64,000 bases of DNA from CAVSWT01 sp963782985. Its GTDB lineage: Bacteria; Bacteroidota; Ignavibacteria; Ignavibacteriales; Ignavibacteriaceae. How positions within the stretch are numbered: the first letter of the stretch is position 1; the number at the start of each line of letters is the position of its first letter. Made by a program: the position numbers and the translations under genes. Of this stretch, positions 8,699 through 16,745 are shown piece after piece. Below the pieces are notes generated by a model that had not been told where the DNA came from, searched no databases, and saw only the letters and a program-made list of their open reading frames with translations. The stretch covers positions 186,001-250,000 of the forward strand of contig CAWALU010000003.1 in assembly GCA_963782985.1 (NCBI GenBank), written 5' to 3'.

Positions 8699-8758
8699 GT
8701 CCAAATGATTGCTTGGCGCCATTAAACCCAACATCTAAAATGTGAATTATTTAAAAAG

Positions 8759-8799
8759 AGCGGGCTAACCCCCTAAAACTCAAGAAGTTAGCCCCCGCT
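8759..8799. repeat. Hairpin-forming inverted repeat upstream of dnaA
   Basis: The arms gggctaac (8762-8769) and gttagccc (8787-8794) pair perfectly over 8 bp. Two more G-C pairs form outside a 2-base bulge. The loop is about 17 nt. No T-run follows on the plus strand, so it is not an obvious terminator. Its place in the origin gap suggests a structural or regulatory role, such as a dnaA leader hairpin. Confidence 0.5.
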
Positions 8800-8891
8800 A
8801 TTTAATGTTGGTAACTTGTGGACTGTTAATTTTTTTAGGGCATTCTTTTAGTATACCCCTTGTTTTTGTTTTGTAAAATCAACTTTTATTT

Positions 8892-8900
8892 TGTGGATAA
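8892..8900 (-). promoter_or_regulatory. DnaA box (TTATCCACA) next to the dnaA start
   Basis: The plus strand reads tgtggataa, the complement of the consensus DnaA box TTATCCACA, without mismatch. It ends 7 bp before the dnaA ATG, so DnaA bound here could both mark the origin and repress its own translation start or transcript. Confidence 0.7.
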
Positions 8901-8907
8901 TTGATTT

Positions 8908-10299
8908 ATGGTAATTTCTGAGCCGATTAATAAACTTAGCAATTTAAAGCCCGCTGAAGTTTGGGGAGAATGTTTAAAAACCATTAAAGAGAACGTTACA
9001 ACAATGACGTTTAATACCTGGTTTTTGCCTATCAAACCTACGGAATTATTAGAGCAGACTCTTAAAGTTCAATTGCCCAGCCAGTTCTTTTGGGAATGGA
9101 TTGACGAACATTATAATGCATTAATTAATAAAACTTTAAAAAGAGTGTTGGGCGATAATGCAAAATTAGCTTACATAATTTCTGAAGAAAAAGAGAGCGT
9201 GGAAAAAACTCCCGTCCGTATGGTTGAAAAAGTTCAAGTTGAAAAAGAAGAAGAGGTTCCGGATTTTGAAACCTTCTTAAACCAAAGATATACCTTTGAA
9301 AATTTTATTAAAGGCGAAGGAAATCAACTTGCGAGGGCGGCGGGCGGCGCAATTAGCGATAACCCAGGCGGCACTTCGTTTAATCCTTTGTTTTTGTACG
9401 GCGGCGTTGGACTTGGAAAAACTCATTTAATTCAGGCAATAGGAAATAAAATAATAAACAATTTCCCTCATAAAAAAGTAATTTATCTTTCCTCTGATAT
9501 TTTTACGGTCGAGTTTGTGGAAGCAATTCAATCAAACACGGTTAATGATTTTTCCAGCTTTTACAGAGGTATGGATGTCCTAATAATTGACGATATTCAA
9601 TTTTTAATCGGCAAAGAAAAAACTCAGGATCTTTTCTTCCATATTTTTAATACGCTTCATCAATTAAAAAAACAAATTATTCTTTCCAGCGATAAACCCC
9701 CAAAAGATTTAAAAGGATTAGACGAAAGATTGATTTCCCGTTTTCAGTGGGGATTAACCGCCGACATCCAGCCGCCTGACCTTGAAACAAGAATTGCCAT
9801 TTTAAAACGAAAAGCAGATGACTACGGAATGAATGTTTCCAACGCTATTTTAGAATATATTGCCGCAAATATAACTTCAAACATTCGCGAGCTGGAAGGC
9901 TGCTTAATTAAACTTTTGGCAAACGCCTCGCTTAGCTCCAAAGAAATAAATATTGAACTCGCGAAAAAAACAGTTAAAGAAATTGCCACGGATAGAAAAG
10001 TAAACATTACCATTGAAAATATTACAAAGGTGGTTTGCGATTATTTAAATATTGATGAAAATAAAGTCCGCGATAAAACCAGAAAAAAAGAAGTTGTTTT
10101 GGCGCGGCAGGTCGCTATGTTTTTATCTAAAGAATTAACTAAATCATCTTTAAAAACAATTGGTTTGCATTTTGGGGGAAGGGATCATTCCACCGTCATA
10201 CACTCTTGTTCATCAATTGACCAGCTAAGGTTAACGGATTCTTCGCTTGAAGAAATGATTGATAATCTTAGAAATCAAATTGAAATAAGCGCATCATAA
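8908..10299 (+). CDS. dnaA: Chromosomal replication initiator DnaA
   Basis: DnaA opens the origin and loads helicase. At 463 aa it has all four domains. The N-terminal domain I (VWGECLKTI) has the typical FNTWFLPIKP motif, and a charged linker follows (EKVQVEKEEEVPDF). The AAA+ core has Walker A GGVGLGKTH, Walker B VLIIDDIQFL and the sensor region DERLISRF. The C-terminal helix-turn-helix carries the DnaA signature GGRDHSTVIHSC. It is transcribed away from the proposed origin. It is unusual that dnaN does not follow: a DNA repair operon starts 119 bp downstream, and dnaN lies 13 kb away on the other strand. Confidence 0.99.
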   Translation: MVISEPINKLSNLKPAEVWGECLKTIKENVTTMTFNTWFLPIKPTELLEQTLKVQLPSQFFWEWIDEHYNALINKTLKRVLGDNAKLAYIISEEKESVEKTPVRMVEKVQVEKEEEVPDFETFLNQRYTFENFIKGEGNQLARAAGGAISDNPGGTSFNPLFLYGGVGLGKTHLIQAIGNKIINNFPHKKVIYLSSDIFTVEFVEAIQSNTVNDFSSFYRGMDVLIIDDIQFLIGKEKTQDLFFHIFNTLHQLKKQIILSSDKPPKDLKGLDERLISRFQWGLTADIQPPDLETRIAILKRKADDYGMNVSNAILEYIAANITSNIRELEGCLIKLLANASLSSKEINIELAKKTVKEIATDRKVNITIENITKVVCDYLNIDENKVRDKTRKKEVVLARQVAMFLSKELTKSSLKTIGLHFGGRDHSTVIHSCSSIDQLRLTDSSLEEMIDNLRNQIEISAS

Positions 10300-10418
10300 A
10301 TTAATACGCTCCCGTCAAAAACAAATATCCTTTACTCTTTTTTTGTAAATGATTAAAAACATTTTCAATTAATTGTTAATGATTTATCTTCTTACCAAAA
10401 AAATAGAAGATAAAAATC

Positions 10419-11426
10419 TTGCCGAACAAAAATTTATTAAACCTTACAAACAGCGGGCTTTTCTGCGAAGCCGGAAATTTTTTTATTGATCCCTGGAAGC
10501 CCGTTGATAAAGCCGTTATTACCCACGCTCATTCAGATCATGCAAGGTTCGGATCTAAAAAATATCTGTGTTCAAATGAATGCGAAACACTGCTTCGGTT
10601 AAGATTAGGCGAAAATATTTCTGTGCAAAATCTTAAATACGGTGAAGCAATATTTATTAATAATGTGAAAGTTTCGCTTCATCCCGCCGGACATATTCTT
10701 GGTTCATCTCAAATACGATTAGAATACAAAAATAACGTTTGGGTAATTACCGGCGATTATAAATTAGCCGAAGATAAAACTTGTCGTAGTTTTGAACAAT
10801 TAAAATGTAATACTTTTATCACGGAATCTACATTTGGTCTTCCAATTTATAAATGGGAAAATCAAAAAAACATTATCTCCGAAATAAATAATTGGTGGGA
10901 AAAAAATAGTTCCGCCGGACTTGCAAGCATACTTTTTTGCTACGCCTTGGGCAAAGCGCAAAGATTAATTTCTTTAGTTGATAATTCCATCGGACCAATC
11001 TTAACGCACGGCAGCGTGGAAAATATAAATAAAGTTTACCGCAGGTCCGGCGTTAATCTTCCCGATACAAAATATGTGGGGGACATAGTCGACAAAAATA
11101 TTTTAAACAAATCTTTAATCATCGCTCCGCCTTCGGCGTATAATAATGGCTGGTTAAAAAAATTTGGGAAATATGAAACCGCTTTTGCTTCCGGCTGGAT
11201 GCTGGTCCGCGGGCGGCGGCGCAGAGCAAATTATGATAGGGGATTTGTTCTTTCCGATCATGCGGATTGGACTGAACTTCTAACTACAATTATAAATACA
11301 CATGCGGAAAATATTTGGGTTACTCACGGGTATGCTGCAGTTGTTGCAAAATATTTTTCCGAGAAAGGTTTGAACACAAAAGTAATTCCCACGCGTTTTG
11401 AGGGAGAAATTGACGACGGTGATTAA
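10419..11426 (+). CDS. Ligase-associated DNA exonuclease (MBL fold)
   Basis: This 335 aa metallo-beta-lactamase-fold enzyme is of the CPSF/SNM1-like type and is predicted to trim DNA ends during repair. Metal-binding motifs are HAHSDHAR near the N-terminus, GHILGSSQI, the Asp in TGDYKLAED, and LSDHADW near the C-terminus. The start is TTG at 10419, with AGAAGAT upstream. No better ATG exists, and residues 1-20 match the expected N-terminus (LTNSGLFCEAGNFFIDPW). Its stop abuts the ligase ATG with no gap. It is the first gene of the conserved four-gene ligase-associated DNA damage response operon. Confidence 0.93.
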   Translation: MPNKNLLNLTNSGLFCEAGNFFIDPWKPVDKAVITHAHSDHARFGSKKYLCSNECETLLRLRLGENISVQNLKYGEAIFINNVKVSLHPAGHILGSSQIRLEYKNNVWVITGDYKLAEDKTCRSFEQLKCNTFITESTFGLPIYKWENQKNIISEINNWWEKNSSAGLASILFCYALGKAQRLISLVDNSIGPILTHGSVENINKVYRRSGVNLPDTKYVGDIVDKNILNKSLIIAPPSAYNNGWLKKFGKYETAFASGWMLVRGRRRRANYDRGFVLSDHADWTELLTTIINTHAENIWVTHGYAAVVAKYFSEKGLNTKVIPTRFEGEIDDGD

Positions 11427-13028
11427 ATGAAACTTTTTACTGAGTTATTTAAAAATCTGGACGAGACGACTAAAACCACAAAAAAAACTAATGCTCTCGT
11501 CAACTACTTTAATTTAGCTAAGCCCGAAGACGCCGTTTGGGCTGTCAGTTTTTTAATTGGAAGAAAGCCCAAACAAATTATTCCCACCAAAAAACTTGTA
11601 CAATGGTCTACTGAACTTTCTCAAATTCCGGATTGGCTTTTTGAAGAATCTTACGAAGCTGTTGGCGATCTTGCGGAAACAATTTCGTTGCTGCTGCCTA
11701 ATACAGAAAGCGGTCATACGCTCAGTCTTCATACTTTAGTGGAAGAAAAATTATTTCCTTTAAAAATTAAAAACGAAGAAGATCAGAAAAAGGAAATTAC
11801 TTTTTTGTGGAATACAATGGATAGAAATGAAAAATTCGTTTTTACAAAACTTATAACAGGCGGCTTTCGAATCGGCGTTTCGAATAATCTTGTGATAAAA
11901 GCGCTTGCAAAATTTAGCGGCATTGAAGATTCAACTATAGCCCACCGATTAATGGGAAATTGGAAACCAACAAAAAAATTTTACACGCAGCTTTTATCTA
12001 AAGAAAGTAAAGACGCTGATGTCAGCAGACCATATCCCTTTTTTCTAGCTTATCCAATTAGCGGAGAAGTAGAAGAGCTCGGTAATATTTACGATTGGTC
12101 TGCGGAATGGAAATGGGATGGAATTCGATCGCAGTTAATTAAAAGAAACGGCGAAGTTTTTATTTGGTCTCGCGGCGAAGATTTGTTGAATGAAAAATTT
12201 CCCGAACTTGCGGAATTAGGTTTTTTAATTCCCGACGGAACTGTAATTGACGGCGAAATTATTTTGTGGACGAATAATAATCCTCTCCCTTTTAGCGAAT
12301 TGCAAAAAAGGATTGGCAGAAAAAATGTTTCAAAAAAAATGCTGTCCGAATTACCAGCGGTTATTATAGGATATGATTTACTAGAATTTAATTCCCAGGA
12401 TATACGTCTTCTTCACTTAACCGACAGAATAAACCAATTAAAAATTGTTGTGGATAAAATTTCAGATCCGCGGCTTTTAATTTCAAATAAAATTAAAACT
12501 GCTTCCTGGGAAGAATTAAAAATTGTACGTGAAGAATCGCGCAGCAGAAGAGTGGAAGGTTTAATGCTGAAAAGAAATAATTCCCCATACCGTTCCGGCA
12601 GAAAACGGGGTGATTGGTGGAAATGGAAAATTGATCCGCTGACTATTGATGCAGTTTTAATTTATGCACAGCGCGGACATGGCAGAAGAGCCAGCCTTTA
12701 CACCGATTATACTTTTGGGGTTTGGGATGATGACAAACTCGTCCCCTTTGCTAAAGCATACTCTGGGCTTACTGATGAAGAAATAAAAAATGTTGATTCC
12801 TTCATTAAAAAAAATACGTTAGAAAAATTTGGCCCGGTACGCACAGTAAAAGCTGAGCTGGTTTTTGAAATTGCTTTTGAAGGAATTCAAAAATCAACAA
12901 GACATAAGTCCGGTGTGGCGGTTCGCTTTCCTCGCATTTTAAGATGGCGGCATGATAAGAATATTAATGACGCGGATAGCTTGGAAACTATTAAGTTGAT
13001 GATTGAAAATTCCTTTCTGCAAAAATGA
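11427..13028 (+). CDS. ATP-dependent DNA ligase (ligase-associated repair operon type)
   Basis: This is a 533 aa ATP-dependent DNA ligase, distinct from the NAD-dependent replicative ligase expected elsewhere in the genome. The adenylated lysine is Lys229 in EWKWDGIR (the KxDG motif). Further nucleotidyltransferase motifs are WSRGEDL, TVIDGEIILW, RVEGLMLKR and the final GDWWKWKIDP. The N-terminal 200 residues form the helical DNA-binding domain, and an OB-fold domain follows the core. The stop overlaps the helicase ATG by 4 bp (ATGA), so the genes are translationally coupled. Members of this operon are thought to act together on DNA damage. Confidence 0.95.
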   Translation: MKLFTELFKNLDETTKTTKKTNALVNYFNLAKPEDAVWAVSFLIGRKPKQIIPTKKLVQWSTELSQIPDWLFEESYEAVGDLAETISLLLPNTESGHTLSLHTLVEEKLFPLKIKNEEDQKKEITFLWNTMDRNEKFVFTKLITGGFRIGVSNNLVIKALAKFSGIEDSTIAHRLMGNWKPTKKFYTQLLSKESKDADVSRPYPFFLAYPISGEVEELGNIYDWSAEWKWDGIRSQLIKRNGEVFIWSRGEDLLNEKFPELAELGFLIPDGTVIDGEIILWTNNNPLPFSELQKRIGRKNVSKKMLSELPAVIIGYDLLEFNSQDIRLLHLTDRINQLKIVVDKISDPRLLISNKIKTASWEELKIVREESRSRRVEGLMLKRNNSPYRSGRKRGDWWKWKIDPLTIDAVLIYAQRGHGRRASLYTDYTFGVWDDDKLVPFAKAYSGLTDEEIKNVDSFIKKNTLEKFGPVRTVKAELVFEIAFEGIQKSTRHKSGVAVRFPRILRWRHDKNINDADSLETIKLMIENSFLQK

Positions 13029-15496
13029 AAAAATCAAATGCATTTAAAACAATAATTAATTGGTTTGAAAAGTACCATTGGCGTCCGTTCTCTTTCCAAA
13101 TTGAGGTTTGGAATGAATATTTAAAAGGAAGCAGCGGACTTATTCACGCTTCCACAGGGACAGGAAAAACTTATGCTGTTTTTTTCGGAGCTGTGATTGA
13201 ATATTTAAATGCAATAGATCGAGAAACAAAATCAAATTTAAAATCCACGGCGCCGTTTACAATTCTTTGGATTACTCCTCTGCGCGCTTTAGCAACCGAC
13301 ACCACGGAAACTTTGCTTAAGCCTGTCAACGATCTTAACTTAAATTGGACGGTTGAAAAAAGAACGGGAGATACCTCATCTTCCCAAAGAATCAAACAAT
13401 CAAAAAAATTACCGACGGTTTTAATAACAACGCCTGAAAGCCTTTCGCTTCTGCTTTCATATCCGGCTTCGCACATTTTATTTAAAACTCTAAAGTTAGT
13501 TGTCGCTGATGAATGGCATGAATTAATTAGTTCAAAGCGCGGCGTACTTACAGAGCTTTCTTTGGCAAGATTAAAATCATGGATACGTAATTTAAAAATT
13601 TGGGGGCTTTCGGCAACTCTCGGCAACACCCAAACAGCAATGCAGGCTTTGCTCGGAAGCAGTTTTAAAAATGGAAAATTAATTAAAGGAATGATTCCCA
13701 AACCGTTGGAAATAAAAACCATCAAACCAAAAAACGTGGAAAAATTTCCCTTGGCTGGGCATCTCGGCATAAATTTAATTTCTGAAGTAATAAAAAAACT
13801 TGACGAAGCAGAAAGCTCGCTGCTATTTACAAACACCCGTTCGCAAGCTGAAATTTGGTATAGAGAAATTTTAAACCTAAAACCCGAATGGGAAAATAAA
13901 TTAGCGCTTCACCACGGATCAATTGATAAAAAGGAAAGAAAATTAATTGAAGATTTATTAAGACTTGGAAAATTAAAATGCGTTGTCTGCACATCCAGTC
14001 TTGACCTTGGCGTGGATTTTTCTCCCGTTGATAGAGTAATCCAAATTGGAAGTCCCAAAGGAATCGCAAGGCTGCTTCAGCGGGCGGGAAGAAGCCGTCA
14101 TCAGCCGGGGAAGACGAGCGAAATAATTTGCGTCCCTACAAATTCTTTTGAGCTTATTGAGTTTGCCGCAGTCCGCTCTGCGATTGAAAAAGGATTTATT
14201 GAACCTCGTTTCCCAATTGAACTTTCGCTGGATGTGCTTTCGCAGCATTTAATAACAATCGCTCTTGGCGGCGGTTTCAAATCTCAAAATCTTTTTGAAG
14301 AAGTTAAAACTACAAACGCATTTAAAAATTTAACGGAAGAAGAATGGAATTGGGTTTTAGATTTTATTACAAAAGGCGGACCTGCTCTTCGCGCTTATCC
14401 TGAATATCAAAAAGTTATAAAAACTGTCGATCTTTTTTTGGTTGAAAAAAAATCAATTGCAGCAAGACATCGAATGTCCATCGGTACAATCGCCAGCGAT
14501 TCTTCATTAATGGTAAAGTTCATTAAAGGAAATAATCTTGGTTCAATTGAAGAATCATTTATTTCTAAAATGAAACCCGGAGCTGCTTTTATTTTTGCCG
14601 GAAGAAATCTGGAGTATGTTAGAACAAAAGATATGACCGTGTGGGTAAAAAAAGCTAAACAAAATAAGGGACTAATTCCGCAGTGGATGGGGGGAAGAAT
14701 GCCGCTTTCAACCGAGCTTGCCTTTGAAGTTAGAAATAAATTTAACGAAGCCTTAAATAATCAATTTATAAATGAAGAAATGCTCGCCATACAACCTATT
14801 TTTAATTTGCAAAAAAAATGGTCGGTTATACCGGCTTTGAATGAGATATTAATTGAAAAGATCAAAACGCGCGAGGGGTTTCATTTATTCTTTTATCCAT
14901 TTGAAGGGAAGCTTGTTCACGAAGGGCTGGCTTCGCTAATTGCTTTTAGAATTTCTAAAATTAAGCCGATAACTTTTTCCATCTCCACTAATGATTATGG
15001 ATTTGAGCTGCTATCCTCCGATGATTTAAATTATGATGAAATCAAATTTAAAAGTTTTTTCTCTCTTGATAATCTTTTAAAAGATATTCTTGAAAGCCTG
15101 AACACAACAGAAATGGCTCGCAGACAATTTAGAGAAATCGCGCGCGTGGCGGGTTTGGTTTTTCAAGGTTACCCGGGAACAAACAAAACCGTTAAACAAA
15201 TTCAAGCTTCAAGCGGATTGCTCTATGATGTTTTTAAAAAATACGATCCCAATAATTTGCTTATAGCTCAAGCCTCCAGCGAAGTTTTAAAAAATCAGCT
15301 TGAGTATAAAAAGCTGAGCGATGCTTTGATGAGAATTAATAAAAATGAAATAAAATTAATTAATTGTAAATATGTTACTCCGTTAGCTTTTCCTATTATG
15401 GTTAATCGTTTTAGGGAAAAACTTAGTTCAGAAAAATTAGCAGACCGCGTAAGAAAAATGCAGGAGCAGTTAGAGAAAGCCGCGGATAAAGGTTAA
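13025..15496 (+). CDS. Ligase-associated DEXH-box helicase (Lhr-like)
   Basis: This is an 823 aa superfamily 2 helicase of the Lhr core type. Walker A is STGTGKTYA (about residue 42), Walker B is ADEWHELI (DEWH in place of the usual DEVH), motif III is GLSATLG, and motif VI is LLQRAGRSRHQPG. The long C-terminal part corresponds to the Lhr winged-helix and accessory domains. Lhr proteins translocate 3'-5' on DNA. It overlaps the ligase gene by 4 bp and is followed 14 bp later by the phosphoesterase PdeM. Confidence 0.95.
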   Translation: MKKSNAFKTIINWFEKYHWRPFSFQIEVWNEYLKGSSGLIHASTGTGKTYAVFFGAVIEYLNAIDRETKSNLKSTAPFTILWITPLRALATDTTETLLKPVNDLNLNWTVEKRTGDTSSSQRIKQSKKLPTVLITTPESLSLLLSYPASHILFKTLKLVVADEWHELISSKRGVLTELSLARLKSWIRNLKIWGLSATLGNTQTAMQALLGSSFKNGKLIKGMIPKPLEIKTIKPKNVEKFPLAGHLGINLISEVIKKLDEAESSLLFTNTRSQAEIWYREILNLKPEWENKLALHHGSIDKKERKLIEDLLRLGKLKCVVCTSSLDLGVDFSPVDRVIQIGSPKGIARLLQRAGRSRHQPGKTSEIICVPTNSFELIEFAAVRSAIEKGFIEPRFPIELSLDVLSQHLITIALGGGFKSQNLFEEVKTTNAFKNLTEEEWNWVLDFITKGGPALRAYPEYQKVIKTVDLFLVEKKSIAARHRMSIGTIASDSSLMVKFIKGNNLGSIEESFISKMKPGAAFIFAGRNLEYVRTKDMTVWVKKAKQNKGLIPQWMGGRMPLSTELAFEVRNKFNEALNNQFINEEMLAIQPIFNLQKKWSVIPALNEILIEKIKTREGFHLFFYPFEGKLVHEGLASLIAFRISKIKPITFSISTNDYGFELLSSDDLNYDEIKFKSFFSLDNLLKDILESLNTTEMARRQFREIARVAGLVFQGYPGTNKTVKQIQASSGLLYDVFKKYDPNNLLIAQASSEVLKNQLEYKKLSDALMRINKNEIKLINCKYVTPLAFPIMVNRFREKLSSEKLADRVRKMQEQLEKAADKG

Positions 15497-15510
15497 ATCA
15501 ATTTTAATAA

Positions 15511-16161
15511 ATGAAGAAACAAAAACTTGTAATTAATAAAAATGAATTCCATTTGCTTCCCGATAAATCTATTTATTGGAAAGAAAAAAAATCAATAATT
15601 ATAGCGGATCCGCACTTCGGAAAAACCGCTTCGTTTAGAAGCGCAGGGCTGGCAATTCCCGGCGGCGCGACAACTAATGATTTAAATAGATTAACAAAAA
15701 TAATATCGCAGACAAAAGCGAAACAATTAATTATTCTCGGCGATTTTATTCACGCTAAAAGCGGCATGGCTGAAAAAACTCTTTTAGCTTTAAGCGGATG
15801 GAGAAAAAATAATTCTTTCTTAAAAATTATTTTGATAAGAGGGAATCACGATAAAAGCGCCGGGCGGCTTTCAATCAATCTTGATTTGGAAATTGTTGAA
15901 GAGCCTTATCAAATAGAAACTTTTTTGTTTTGTCATTATCCAATAGTAAGCGAAAGTAGTTTTACTTTTGCCGGACATGTGCATCCGGCGATAAACTTAT
16001 TCGGTAAAGGAAGGCTGCGTGAGAATCTGCCCTGTTTTATTATCTCTAAAAATTGTATTACGCTTCCTTCATTTGGAAGTTTTACCGGCGGCTTTATTGT
16101 TAAGCCCGAAAAGGATGATGAGGTTTTTGTAATTGCGGATGACGAAGTAATAAAACTGTAG
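15511..16161 (+). CDS. pdeM: Ligase-associated endonuclease/phosphoesterase PdeM
   Basis: This 216 aa calcineurin-type metallophosphoesterase is the last member of the ligase-associated damage response operon. The family motifs are all present: ADPHFGKT (DxH), GDFIHAKSG (GDxxH), RGNHDKS (GNHD), CHYPI and GHVHPA. It is cytoplasmic, with no signal peptide. The order exonuclease-ligase-helicase-PdeM matches the conserved arrangement. The operon ends in a palindromic repeat immediately downstream. Confidence 0.92.
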   Translation: MKKQKLVINKNEFHLLPDKSIYWKEKKSIIIADPHFGKTASFRSAGLAIPGGATTNDLNRLTKIISQTKAKQLIILGDFIHAKSGMAEKTLLALSGWRKNNSFLKIILIRGNHDKSAGRLSINLDLEIVEEPYQIETFLFCHYPIVSESSFTFAGHVHPAINLFGKGRLRENLPCFIISKNCITLPSFGSFTGGFIVKPEKDDEVFVIADDEVIKL

Positions 16162-16162
16162 C

Positions 16163-16217
16163 CGCAGCTTTTAAGCTGCGCTTTTAATAATATTCGCAAG
16201 CCAAAGCTTGCGACTAC
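16163..16217. repeat. Double palindromic intergenic repeat
   Basis: Two short palindromes follow the pdeM stop: gcagcttttaagctgc and cgcaagccaaagcttgcg. Such 'cgcaagctaaagcttgcg' units are widespread extragenic repeats in many bacteria. Here the element lies between the convergent pdeM and dinB-like genes, where it could act as a bidirectional terminator. Confidence 0.6.
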
Positions 16218-16245
16218 CAATAGAGGATAGATTGTTGCGCGTTAC

Positions 16246-16713
16246 TTAAAGCGTGGGCAATTCTCTTTCATAAGCAATATAATCAGTGATGGGCGGCGTT
16301 GCCCAATTGCTGCGCAGCAGCAATGCTATTTGTCCGCGATGATAAGTTGAATGATTAATTACATGCGTTAGTATTTGCGAAGTGGAGTTAGTGAATTCAA
16401 TTCCCTTTGAATTTTGATAATCTATTTTTTTTTGAAAGCCTTCGTCGTCTAAATAATCGATAAATTTTAACCAATCTCGGCTGCATTTAAAAGATAAGCC
16501 GCGCATATCTTCTACTGAATACGAGTTCCAAAAATTTTGCGAGGCTTTTTGCGGATCGTTTATCCGTCTCAGCCAATTTATTTGGGCGTCTAAAATATGC
16601 GCCATTATTTGAAATGCTTTTTCATTCTTCCCCTCAATCTGCGTAAGCGAATTTATACATCTTTCATTTGCCCAATTGTTATAGTTGAACAATTTTATGT
16701 AATGCTTTTTCAA
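16246..16713 (-). CDS. DinB-family protein
   Basis: This 155 aa four-helix protein is of the DinB/YfiT superfamily. The metal-binding histidines are visible in AHILDAQINW, HVINHSTYHRGQ. The N-terminus (LFNYNNWANERCI) and the C-terminal DYIAYEREL are characteristic. Members bind a divalent metal and often act as thiol-dependent transferases; the specific substrate here is unknown. It follows gyrA by 32 bp on the same strand and may be the last gene of that transcript. Confidence 0.85.
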   Translation of the reverse strand: MKKHYIKLFNYNNWANERCINSLTQIEGKNEKAFQIMAHILDAQINWLRRINDPQKASQNFWNSYSVEDMRGLSFKCSRDWLKFIDYLDDEGFQKKIDYQNSKGIEFTNSTSQILTHVINHSTYHRGQIALLLRSNWATPPITDYIAYERELPTL

Positions 16714-16745
16714 ATTAGATTATGAATTAATTTCAACAATAATTT

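Larger units (their letters stand above)
8468..8907. other. Candidate chromosomal replication origin (oriC) between rpmH and dnaA
   Basis: This 440 bp non-coding gap separates the divergent rpmH operon and dnaA, the usual place for oriC. It has a very AT-rich stretch at about 8515-8600, which could act as the unwinding element. An inverted repeat aatatc/gatatt lies at 8657-8673, a near-palindrome at 8680-8698, and a long hairpin at 8759-8799. A perfect DnaA box lies at 8892-8900, with a weaker box-like tgtggactg at 8817-8825. The number of boxes is low for a classical oriC. The call rests on context and would need GC-skew support. Confidence 0.65.

Noticed and set aside
13171..14248. Long minus-strand frames inside the Lhr-like helicase gene
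   Set aside because: They are antisense shadows of a clearly coding helicase and have no start signal or recognisable domain.
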